Below are positions 1-8,038 of a stretch of 33,106 nt of DNA, piece by piece. The stretch is from assembly GCA_049317525.1 (NCBI GenBank), contig JBMOIC010000025.1:1-33106 (forward strand), given 5' to 3'. The stretch is from UBA961 sp049317525. Lineage in GTDB: Bacteria > Bacteroidota > Ignavibacteria > Kapaibacteriales > UBA961. The translations under genes were made by a program, and so were the position numbers. Positions within the stretch are counted from its first letter, which is position 1, and every line of letters begins with the position of its first letter. The notes under the pieces were generated by a model. That model had not been told where the DNA came from and ran no database searches. It saw only the letters and a program-made list of their open reading frames with translations.

Positions 1-130
1 TAACTCTTGAGCAAATTGTTTTTTATTTTCTTTCACTATCAAAGCAATTATCTACTTTCTTTATTACCAATTAATTCTATGTAAGTGCCTGAATTTCAGA
101 ACAATATACCTCTATACGATTCAAAATATT

Positions 131-2860
131 CTACATAATATTTTTTGGTTTTTTCCTAGAATTACCTTTTTTGGGTGGATTATTTCCTACCACTTTCATC
201 TCATTCTGACTATTCTCTTCTATGTCTTCTAACATAATTTGTTGCGGATTATTCTTAACTACGATTTCTTTAGAAAGAGTTTTTTTATTTTCGATAGCTT
301 TTTTGGGAATTACAGCTACATGTGATTCTTTGCTTATATCAGCTTTATTTTGTCCTGATTTATCATGTACCTGAATATCTATCCTAATGATATCTTTCGT
401 GTGCTCAGTAACTCTAAATTGATTATTTATTCTATAACCTAATACCCAAAGGATATCATCTCCATTGCATAACACTTGAATTTTTCTTTTATCTGCAACT
501 GCTACTTTTTCATTTGCTAAAAAATCACTTACCGTCATAGAGCCCGACATCCCCAAAGGACTAAATCGATCTCCATCTCTCCAATTTCTTATGATTAACT
601 GGTCTGCTATCAATCCCCTATCAAAATATTCGATATAAGGATTAGCTCCATATTTAATCGTTTCAGGTTTCACTAATGCTCCAGTATACATTAAAACACT
701 GTTTTTCATAGTACCAATCGTACTAACTGGGAAAAAAACATCTATATGAGGCTCTCTTTTAGAAAAAACTAATTCTTCCCTTTCTCGCATTACATATAAA
801 TCTTTATTTATATCACTTTGAGTACCTACAATTCCCAAAGAAAGTTGAATTATTTTATCTATCGAGCTCATCGGTACCGGTTGCATCGATAGATATTTCC
901 TTAAGCTGGCCTGAATCAATTCACCTTTTGCAAAATCTTTCAAGTTAGAAAACATACCCAATTGAATTGAAAAAGACTTTTTATTAATCTCTTTTACTCC
1001 ATTTTGCATGATATGGCTAATTTTCTCTGCTATGAATTCTTGAGCTTCTCGCATTAATGTAGTCGTTCTATTCAGAACCTCTATTAAACCTGGTGCATAC
1101 TCAGATCGTAGTTTTGGCAATAAATCATGTCTTATTTTATTTCTAGTATATACCACAGATGCATTGGATTCATCTTCATGCCATAATATATTGCGAGTTT
1201 TTGCATACATTTCTATTTCTTTTCTTGAACACCACAAAATTGGGCGAATTAAAGACAATTTTTTATCTAATTCTCTTTTTGGTGGAATTCCAGCCAATCC
1301 ACTTACGCCAGAACCTCGCATTAAATTCATTAGCAATGTTTCTGCATTATCTTCAGCATTATGAGCAGTTGCAATTACATCTGCATGGCATCCCCTTGCT
1401 GCTTTGTCAAAAAACTGATAACGTAATATTCTTGCAGCTTGTTCTATACTTAAAGAATACTGCTTGGCATATGACTTTACATCCACAGAGGTATGATGAA
1501 AGTGCATACCATATTTATGAGTTATTCTTCTTACTAAGTCCTCATCTTTTTTTGATTCTTCGCCCCGTAAATTATGATTACAATGCGCAACATGAATTGT
1601 GCACCATCCTCTAGTACTGATATGAGCTAATAAATCTAGTAATACCATTGAATCTACGCCACCACTAACCCCTACAAGGATTGTGGCCGGTTTACTTAGC
1701 CTTATGTCTCGCTCTAGGAATTGCAATGTTCTACTTAGTATAAACTGAAGTTCTACCTGCAATGGATCTACTTTTACTTTCTGATTTTTAACACCATAAT
1801 CTATTGGCACAAGCTTAGGGAAATCTTCACCAACTTTATCCAAAGGTAATAATGGAGGATGTTGTTGTAGAGTAATAGTTTTGGGTTTTTCTACAACATC
1901 ATTCACAGATGATTCTTTAATGTCAGCAAGCTCAACAGGTGAGATAATATTCTTTGTTTGATTATTTTTTTTACCCTTTTTCCCAGGCGCTTGTTTTTTT
2001 GGAGCAATCTCATTGCTTTCAGGAATAACTTCAATGTGTTCTGATTGTAATGGAATTAAATCCTCTATTATTTCTTCAGTTACATTTTCATTATTGAGTA
2101 ATTTTTCTGTTGAACCTTGCATTCTTCTCAATTTCTTTTTTTCTCGCCATTCTCTAAGCCTTCTAGCACGACGAGATAATTTTTCATCTCCAGTTTGCTC
2201 TTCGGTTTCTGACTCTGATTCCTGGATTTCAATATCTTCTTCTAAAGTATCTGATACGATTGGCTTGGAAACAATATCTTCTTCTGGAACTTCTTGAACA
2301 ATCACTTTAAAATCAGAAGTAATGATTTTTCTTGGAACTAATACAGGGCTTGGACTAATTGGTTCATCAATAATATCTGATGTAGATTCATCTAATGGAG
2401 AAGATTGAAGCTGTTGCTTTTCTGAATTCTCAAGTGCAGGAACAATTTGTTTTTTATTCGTTTTTTTTGGCGCTTTTGGTTTAATAGGCTTTTCTGGAAT
2501 AGTTTCGGCAATTGAAACAACATCATTATCTAAAGTATTATAGACAATATCTGAGTCTACAATTCCTTTTGTCTTATTGTTTTTCTTTACTATATCAGAA
2601 GATTCTTTAGCTTTTACTGCTTTATTTTTTTTGGCAACACTCGCAATCGGACCATTTTCTTGGACAAAAGCATCTGCCTTTTTAGCTTTACTTTTATTTT
2701 TTTCAAGTTCAGGATTTGGTTGAGAAGTTTTTTTTGCTTTTGCAGTCAAAGCAGGAGTTTCCTTTTTTTTCAAAGGGTTTTTATCTGCCTGTACAGGCAT
2801 AATAGGGACAGCCTCTATATTTATAGAAGCACCCATTTTGGGTGTAGATTTTTTAGCCAT
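131..2860 (-). CDS. tilS: tRNA(Ile)-lysidine synthase with long disordered extensions
   Basis: TilS modifies C34 of the CAU-anticodon tRNA(Ile) to lysidine using ATP and lysine, so that the tRNA reads AUA. The core is clear. The PP-loop SGGVDS is at residues 399-404, followed by HCNHNLRGEES near 426-436, ATAHNAEDNAET near 497-508 and a TilS C-terminal domain with RDGDRFSPLG near 761-770. The core spans roughly residues 365-835, about the usual full length of the family. It is preceded by about 365 residues rich in Lys, Glu, Pro and Ser, with a very basic stretch at 229-247, and followed by about 70 lysine-rich residues. Both extensions look disordered. The frame stays open across the whole extension, and the nearest internal Met before the core (247) is still over 110 residues upstream, so I keep the ATG at 2860. 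It lies 38 bp downstream of dusB on the same strand, probably one transcript. The enzyme call is firm. The role of the extensions is unknown. Confidence 0.93.
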   Translation of the reverse strand: MAKKSTPKMGASINIEAVPIMPVQADKNPLKKKETPALTAKAKKTSQPNPELEKNKSKAKKADAFVQENGPIASVAKKNKAVKAKESSDIVKKNNKTKGIVDSDIVYNTLDNDVVSIAETIPEKPIKPKAPKKTNKKQIVPALENSEKQQLQSSPLDESTSDIIDEPISPSPVLVPRKIITSDFKVIVQEVPEEDIVSKPIVSDTLEEDIEIQESESETEEQTGDEKLSRRARRLREWREKKKLRRMQGSTEKLLNNENVTEEIIEDLIPLQSEHIEVIPESNEIAPKKQAPGKKGKKNNQTKNIISPVELADIKESSVNDVVEKPKTITLQQHPPLLPLDKVGEDFPKLVPIDYGVKNQKVKVDPLQVELQFILSRTLQFLERDIRLSKPATILVGVSGGVDSMVLLDLLAHISTRGWCTIHVAHCNHNLRGEESKKDEDLVRRITHKYGMHFHHTSVDVKSYAKQYSLSIEQAARILRYQFFDKAARGCHADVIATAHNAEDNAETLLMNLMRGSGVSGLAGIPPKRELDKKLSLIRPILWCSRKEIEMYAKTRNILWHEDESNASVVYTRNKIRHDLLPKLRSEYAPGLIEVLNRTTTLMREAQEFIAEKISHIMQNGVKEINKKSFSIQLGMFSNLKDFAKGELIQASLRKYLSMQPVPMSSIDKIIQLSLGIVGTQSDINKDLYVMREREELVFSKREPHIDVFFPVSTIGTMKNSVLMYTGALVKPETIKYGANPYIEYFDRGLIADQLIIRNWRDGDRFSPLGMSGSMTVSDFLANEKVAVADKRKIQVLCNGDDILWVLGYRINNQFRVTEHTKDIIRIDIQVHDKSGQNKADISKESHVAVIPKKAIENKKTLSKEIVVKNNPQQIMLEDIEENSQNEMKVVGNNPPKKGNSRKKPKNIM

Positions 2861-2898
2861 GCGAACACATTTGTTTATGGATACACGCGGGAATGCCT

Positions 2899-3933
2899 TT
2901 AAGCAACTTCACCTGCATCCTGATATTGATATAAAAATTCTATATAAAGCTCGAGGCGGTCTTCGACCTCGGCAAAGGACTCATACAATTGTACATCTTG
3001 TTTAACACCAGAGGCACAATACAATCCTTTAAGATAACCAGCATAAAACTTTCTAAACTCTAATACTGCTTTTCTTTCAGATTTACGAAAAAGTTGCAGT
3101 TTTAGATGTTCAATACACGTTCTAATTTTTTCTTCAAAAGTTGGTGGAGCACATTCATTTCCATGCTCTAGCAGATATTTGGCTTCCCTAAAAATAAAGG
3201 GATTACCAACAGCGGCTCTTCCAATCATAACAGCATCACAACCTGTTTCTTTAAATGCACGCAAAGCTTCTTGTGCATGCACAATATCACCATTCAGTAT
3301 TACGGGTATGGAAACTGCCTGCTTAACCTTTGGTATCCAATGCCAATCAGCATCTCCAGAATGGCCCATATCTCTTGTTCTACAATGAACAGTAATAGCA
3401 GAAGCACCAGCATCTTGCAAGCGCTTTGCCACATCTTCAATTACAATTGATTGTTTATCCCAACCTAATCTAGTTTTTACAGTTACAGGAAGTCCAACTG
3501 TATCAACTAAGGCTTTTGTCATAGCTGCCATAGCTGGTGGATCTTTTAACAAAGCAGCACCTGCATTTCTGGCAACAACATTTCTTACCCAACATCCGCA
3601 ATTGATATCAATAAAGTCTGGAGAAGAAGATTCAGCCTTTAAAGCTGCAGCTTTCATTGTATCTAGCTCTCCACCAAAGATTTGTATAGCTACAGGATGC
3701 TCTTCTGGAGATAGTTCAAGTTTTTCTAAAGATCTCCTAGCATCACGGATAAGTCCATCGGAAGATATAAATTCAGTATATACAATATCTGCACCCATTC
3801 TTTTACAAATTACCCTAAAAGGCATATCTGTAACATCTTCCATAGGGGCAAGAAGAATACCATTTTTCACCGAAACTTTTCCAATTGTTAATTGGGCATC
3901 GTGAATAGAAGGTTTATGTTCAGTTATTATCAT
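2899..3933 (-). CDS. dusB: tRNA-dihydrouridine synthase (DusB-like)
   Basis: This FMN enzyme reduces uridine to dihydrouridine in the tRNA D-loop. The TIM-barrel family motifs are visible: APMEDVTD at 29-36 (FMN phosphate region), the catalytic cysteine C114 in DINCGCW, VKTRLGWD at 152-159, TVHCRTRDMGHSGDADW near 181-197, NGDI at 214-217 and GRAAVGNPFIF at 238-248. The length (344 residues) is normal. The residue after the catalytic Cys is Trp, whereas most Dus proteins have Pro. The gene sits between the HMA-domain gene (64 bp upstream) and tilS (38 bp downstream), so two tRNA modification genes are likely co-transcribed. Which Dus subfamily and which uridines it targets cannot be decided from the sequence alone. 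Confidence 0.93.
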   Translation of the reverse strand: MIITEHKPSIHDAQLTIGKVSVKNGILLAPMEDVTDMPFRVICKRMGADIVYTEFISSDGLIRDARRSLEKLELSPEEHPVAIQIFGGELDTMKAAALKAESSSPDFIDINCGCWVRNVVARNAGAALLKDPPAMAAMTKALVDTVGLPVTVKTRLGWDKQSIVIEDVAKRLQDAGASAITVHCRTRDMGHSGDADWHWIPKVKQAVSIPVILNGDIVHAQEALRAFKETGCDAVMIGRAAVGNPFIFREAKYLLEHGNECAPPTFEEKIRTCIEHLKLQLFRKSERKAVLEFRKFYAGYLKGLYCASGVKQDVQLYESFAEVEDRLELYIEFLYQYQDAGEVA

Positions 3934-3997
3934 TTATGCAAAATAGCAAGAATTTGCCTTGGAACATATCAACAAAGAATAAATACTAAGTAAAAGA

Positions 3998-4339
3998 TTA
4001 AGGTTTTCTTTGGTATTTACAACATGAATGCAATGAATTATAACTTTCTTCGGTTGCTTTTACATCATCGGTATCATAACCTGAAGCAGCAATTTTATCT
4101 TTAATTTTTTGAAGTGACATAATAGACTGATCGAAAGATATCGATAATTTTTTTGTTGATGTACTCCAGCTTGCTTTTTGAATACCGTCTAAGCTATTAA
4201 CAGCTGCTTCAATTGTCTTTTTACATGATTTGCAATTTCCTTGAACAGAAATCACAGTATCTTTTATTTGATTTGCAAGAATAGAATTTGACGCGTAAAA
4301 AGTTAACAATGCACAGCATAGAACAATTATTTTTATCAT
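3998..4339 (-). CDS. Exported heavy-metal-associated (HMA) domain protein
   Basis: A 113-residue protein with an N-terminal hydrophobic signal peptide (about 1-22, likely cleaved after ILAN). It is followed by an HMA ferredoxin-like fold containing the metal-binding GNCKSCKK motif (CxxC at about residues 36-39). The C-terminus carries a second vicinal cysteine pair in HSCCKY, a tail I associate with Bacteroidota periplasmic HMA proteins. It probably binds Cu(I), Hg(II) or a similar soft metal in the periplasm. No P-type ATPase, metal regulator or efflux gene is visible nearby, so its partner is unknown. It lies 64 bp upstream of dusB on the same strand and may lead that transcript. The domain call is firm, the metal is inference. 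Confidence 0.82.
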   Translation of the reverse strand: MIKIIVLCCALLTFYASNSILANQIKDTVISVQGNCKSCKKTIEAAVNSLDGIQKASWSTSTKKLSISFDQSIMSLQKIKDKIAASGYDTDDVKATEESYNSLHSCCKYQRKP

Positions 4340-4475
4340 GATGATTAGACTTTAAGAATGTGAAAAATATAGTGTAGTGTCGATTGAAAGCACATTAGAT
4401 TGCATATTTACAAAATATACAGCTGATTTGTTATAAATATAAGAGTATTTACATGTACAGATAAACTTAAAATTG

Positions 4476-4483
4476 TATTTTTG
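4476..4483 (+). promoter_or_regulatory. Candidate -7 box (TAnnTTTG) for the DUF2723 gene
   Basis: TATTTTTG fits the Bacteroidota -7 consensus TAnnTTTG. It lies 64 bp upstream of the DUF2723 start codon, in the 207-bp divergent gap with the HMA gene. No TTG is found at the expected -33 distance, so support is weak. The rest of this gap (4340-4546) is AT-rich and I see no other feature in it. Confidence 0.28.
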
Positions 4484-4546
4484 TTTTTTTCTTTACAGCC
4501 TAAGGCTTCATTCTACAAAAATTATGTTTCACAATAGCATTTCAGC

Positions 4547-7330
4547 ATGAATACTCAATTATTAAGACGCGCATTTGGCTTTTTGTCTTTTGCGGTAGCA
4601 CTTGTTACTTTTCTACTTACTGTTCAGCAAACAGTTCCTTTTTGGGATTGTGGGGAATTTTCGGCAGCCGTAGCAGAACAACAAGTACCTCATCCTCCTG
4701 GAGCACCATTATTTTTAATGGTTGGCAAACTGTTTCACTTATTACCATTTGGCGATCCAGGTTGGAGAGTTAACCTTGTTTCTGTATTTGCAAGTGCTAT
4801 TTCGATTGCACTTCTCTATTTAATTATCGTACAAGTGATAGAGAATTTTAGGGGCAAAGTGTATTCTTCTGTTGGAGATGCAGTAACAGTGTTTGGCTCT
4901 GCTTTTGTGGGGGCAACAGCATTTACCTTTAGTGATACATTTTGGTTTAATGCTGTAGAATCAGAAGTATATGCATCTTCAACTGTACTTGTAGCATTAA
5001 TTGTTTGGTTAATGATGCGTTGGAATGAAGAAGCAGATAATCCGGGACACGAAAGATATTTACTTGTAATAGCATATATCATAGGGCTTTCTACTGGTGT
5101 ACATTTATTTAGCATTTTGGCTATTTTCTCTTTGGCTATGGTTGTATATTTTAGAAAGTATGATTTTAAGCTGACATCATTTTTCATCATGGGTGCAATC
5201 ACTGTACTTAGTTTTGGAATCATTTACCCAGGGATTGTAAAGGTATTACCTGCAATGCTTGGTGGAAATTTATTTAAGACAGAAGCCCGTGACTATGTAA
5301 TTATGGATAGTCCATTACCACGTTTTCTAGCATTAGCAATTATTGCTGGCGCAGGTTTTGGATCTTATTATGGCGCTAAACACAAAAAGTCTGTTTTAAA
5401 TCTTGCATGTTCATCTTTTATTCTCATCATTTTGGGTTATAGTACATATACGCATATTTTATTGCGATCAAATGCAAATCCACCAATGAACGAGAATGTT
5501 CCAAATGATTTGATTAAACTAAGCTCTTATTTAAGTAGAGAACAATATGGCGATGCACCAAGTTGGCCAAGAAGATGGCAAACTGATGATATGTATGTTA
5601 ATCGTCATCTTAAATATGGTGCTTGGACAGAGCCTGGACGTAAAGTAGTTACTCGTAATGATGGCATGCAATTTACAGTTCCAGATTATGATAAAATGAA
5701 AAAGAACTTTTCTGGTGAAATGAGTTTCCTTTTTGGTTATCAGATTAATCAGATGTATTTGCGTTATTTCTTCTGGAATTTTGTAGGACGCATTGGTGAT
5801 ATACAAGATTCACCTGCTTCGTTTATTGAAAGTAGAAATTCAAGAAAGTATAAAGAATTCAATTATCAGTCGGGTTATAAACATTTGTTTCCCATTAACT
5901 TTTATGCATTACCATTCATTCTGGGATTATTTGGTTTAATATTCCATTTCAGAAAAAGCCCCAAAATGGCAATGGTTTATACAATATTGTTTTTGTTGAC
6001 AGGTGTACTTGCTGCAATAGCCCAAAATCAACAGAATCCTCAGCCACGTGAAAGAGATTATTTTTATGTAGCCTCGTTTTTTATCTGGTGTATGTGGATT
6101 GGCTTAGGAACATATGGTTTGATTTCTACGCTTACTAAACGTGAAACCAATTTTTCACTTGCTCCTTCAATTGGAATTATGGCAATGTGTTTTGTTTTGG
6201 TTCCTATTAATATGGCTAGTGGTGGCTGGGCAATGCATAGCAGAGCAGGAAATTACTTACCATTTGATTATTCCTATAATGTATTACAAAGTTTAGAAAA
6301 AGATGCGATTGTTTTCACATATGGTGATAATGATACTTTCCCATTATGGTATATGCAAGATGTAGCTGGTGTAAGACGTGATGTTCGAATTGTGAATTTA
6401 AGCTTAGGGCAAACTGGCTGGTATATGTATGAATTAAAGAATCGTTCGCCTTGGGGAGCCAAAAAGATTCCTTTAACATTCTCTGATGAATCGCTATTAG
6501 CAGATGAAACAGACCCAGCTTCGATTTCACCTGAGATGTCTGCAAGTGAAAGAATTACCATTCCTGTTGATAGAGAAATCCTTCAAAAATTTAGTGCAGA
6601 CTCCGCAACTTTAGAAGCCGGCGAGATGTCTTACGATTTTGAAGGTGATGGCCAAGCGCGAGATGCAGAAAATGGTAAATTTGTTTATTATAAAGGCCCA
6701 CAACATAAGCTTGTAGCCGATATAATGAAAGTTACTAAGTTTACAAGGCCAGTTTACTTTACTGCCGGTGCAGACTCTTATGTAGGCTTGGATGCTTATC
6801 TTCGTTGGGAGGGCTTAGCCCAAAGGGTATGCCCTGTTCCACAAGCAGCTTCATCTAAATATGAAATAAGCATTATGGATAAATGTTTATTTCAACAATC
6901 AAATGGCGATGAATTTAGTACAAAGCCTTCTTATAGTTTTAAATTCAGAAATCTTAATAATCCATCTGTTTATTACGATGAAGTTCATCGTAGATTTATG
7001 GAGAGCTATAGATTAGTCTTTTTACAATATGCAGTCTTTACTCTTGAAGATAAAGGCGATAATGCAAAGTGTATTCGCATTTTAGATAAAATGAATCAAA
7101 CTATTTCTCCAGATCAATTCCCATTATCGTATGCTTTAGAATACCAGTTAGCAGAAATTTATGCTAAAGCGGGTGCAAAAAAACAAGCTATTGATTTTGC
7201 TGATAGATCGGTTAGAGATGCTTTATTTGTTACTGATAATTCATTAGAAAACATTGAAAGATTTGCAAGATCTTTTCCTCCCTCTGAAGTAGTAAAAAGA
7301 GTAAATGCCCTAAAAGCTATTATGAAATAA
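4547..7330 (+). CDS. DUF2723 family multi-spanning membrane protein
   Basis: A 927-residue membrane protein typical of Bacteroidota and relatives. The N-terminus has one hydrophobic segment, then FWDCGEF (D34, E37) and HPPG (49-52), an arrangement reminiscent of the acidic loop of GT-C glycosyltransferases that use lipid-linked sugars. Many hydrophobic segments follow to about residue 560. The region around 585-620 carries the family hallmark GDNDTFPLWYMQDVAGVR and NLSLGQT. The remaining roughly 300 residues look soluble and probably face the periplasm. Members have been linked to protein O-glycosylation, but no activity can be read from this sequence. It is transcribed alone, divergent from the HMA gene, and ends at a strong bidirectional terminator. 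The family call is firm, the glycosyltransferase role is inference. Confidence 0.9.
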   Translation: MNTQLLRRAFGFLSFAVALVTFLLTVQQTVPFWDCGEFSAAVAEQQVPHPPGAPLFLMVGKLFHLLPFGDPGWRVNLVSVFASAISIALLYLIIVQVIENFRGKVYSSVGDAVTVFGSAFVGATAFTFSDTFWFNAVESEVYASSTVLVALIVWLMMRWNEEADNPGHERYLLVIAYIIGLSTGVHLFSILAIFSLAMVVYFRKYDFKLTSFFIMGAITVLSFGIIYPGIVKVLPAMLGGNLFKTEARDYVIMDSPLPRFLALAIIAGAGFGSYYGAKHKKSVLNLACSSFILIILGYSTYTHILLRSNANPPMNENVPNDLIKLSSYLSREQYGDAPSWPRRWQTDDMYVNRHLKYGAWTEPGRKVVTRNDGMQFTVPDYDKMKKNFSGEMSFLFGYQINQMYLRYFFWNFVGRIGDIQDSPASFIESRNSRKYKEFNYQSGYKHLFPINFYALPFILGLFGLIFHFRKSPKMAMVYTILFLLTGVLAAIAQNQQNPQPRERDYFYVASFFIWCMWIGLGTYGLISTLTKRETNFSLAPSIGIMAMCFVLVPINMASGGWAMHSRAGNYLPFDYSYNVLQSLEKDAIVFTYGDNDTFPLWYMQDVAGVRRDVRIVNLSLGQTGWYMYELKNRSPWGAKKIPLTFSDESLLADETDPASISPEMSASERITIPVDREILQKFSADSATLEAGEMSYDFEGDGQARDAENGKFVYYKGPQHKLVADIMKVTKFTRPVYFTAGADSYVGLDAYLRWEGLAQRVCPVPQAASSKYEISIMDKCLFQQSNGDEFSTKPSYSFKFRNLNNPSVYYDEVHRRFMESYRLVFLQYAVFTLEDKGDNAKCIRILDKMNQTISPDQFPLSYALEYQLAEIYAKAGAKKQAIDFADRSVRDALFVTDNSLENIERFARSFPPSEVVKRVNALKAIMK

Positions 7331-7352
7331 TCCTCTTTCAGCACAGAATAAC

Positions 7353-7383
7353 AAAAAGGTCTGCCTAATAAGCAGACCTTTCT
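7353..7383. terminator. Bidirectional intrinsic terminator
   Basis: GGTCTGC (7358-7364) pairs perfectly with GCAGACC (7372-7378) around a 7-nt loop. It is preceded by five A and followed by TTTCTT, so it can terminate both the plus-strand DUF2723 gene and the minus-strand cyclo-ligase gene. The cyclo-ligase stop codon lies in the loop, and its last codons form one stem arm. Confidence 0.85.
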
Positions 7384-7952
7384 TGTATATATTCCATTTG
7401 TTTCTCGCAACAAAATGCCATCATAGCTATATCATGCTGTTCTCTTGGTAAATCATTATTGTATTTCTGAAATGAAAATCCAATACCACATCTGAATAGA
7501 TTACTGTACAAAGCAAAAAACTTATCATAATATCCGCCTCCATAGCCCAATCTATAGCCATTTGTATCACAAGCTAATAGTGGAACTAAACAAAGTGCCC
7601 TAAATTCAATTGGGTTAATGTGAACATTGTTTTCTGATTGAGGCTCCATAATTCCATAAGGGCCCTTAATAAGCGTAGAAAATCTTTTATATTCTATAGG
7701 TATAATCATACTATGTTGAGTATCAATTTTAGGTAAATAAACCTTTTTACCTTCCCGCCAAGCGATATCAATTAAAGGAAAAATATCAACTTCAAACCTA
7801 AATGGAATATACATAAGAATATCATCATATTCCTTCCATATAGCCGAAGAAAGAATATGATTACAAATCAATACCGATAATTCTTCACGAATTTCAGCAG
7901 AGAGTGTATTTCTTTTCTCTAAAAAATATGATCGTAATTCTTGTTTTTTCAT
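7365..7952 (-). CDS. 5-formyltetrahydrofolate cyclo-ligase
   Basis: This enzyme (MTHFS, also called FAU1 or YgfA) converts 5-formyl-THF to 5,10-methenyl-THF with ATP, returning a storage or inhibitory folate to the one-carbon pool. The 195-residue protein is of usual length. It has the N-terminal KxxLR/KR region (residues 3-14), MYIPFRFEVD near 47-56, the nucleotide-binding signature NGYRLGYGGGYYDKFF at 131-146, and LPREQHD at 168-174. It starts at an ATG with a basic leader and is divergent from the helicase gene. Its last four sense codons and the stop lie inside the shared terminator hairpin with the convergent DUF2723 gene, so its 3' end is fixed by that structure. No folate genes are adjacent. 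Confidence 0.93.
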   Translation of the reverse strand: MKKQELRSYFLEKRNTLSAEIREELSVLICNHILSSAIWKEYDDILMYIPFRFEVDIFPLIDIAWREGKKVYLPKIDTQHSMIIPIEYKRFSTLIKGPYGIMEPQSENNVHINPIEFRALCLVPLLACDTNGYRLGYGGGYYDKFFALYSNLFRCGIGFSFQKYNNDLPREQHDIAMMAFCCEKQMEYIQERSAY

Positions 7953-7991
7953 ATCGAAAAAATACTCAAAATTTTAATGGAATCTAGCATG

Positions 7992-7999
7992 TAACTTTG
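7992..7999 (+). promoter_or_regulatory. Candidate -7 box (TAnnTTTG) for helicase-rimM
   Basis: TAACTTTG matches TAnnTTTG and lies 40 bp upstream of the helicase ATG, implying a leader of roughly 30 nt. There is no TTG at the -33 position. It is the only such match in the divergent gap 7953-8038. Confidence 0.35.
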
Positions 8000-8038
8000 A
8001 TAGTGCATTATTTATAAAACGATGTACACAATAATAAA

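Noticed and set aside
1..130. A partial gene at the left edge
   Set aside because: No frame on either strand gives a credible protein end. It appears to be the AT-rich 3' flank of tilS, with a palindrome CTGAATTTCAG at 89-99 that is too short to interpret.
1159..2902. Plus-strand open frames opposite tilS
   Set aside because: They are antisense to a well-supported gene, have Leu/Phe/Ser-rich composition and match no family.
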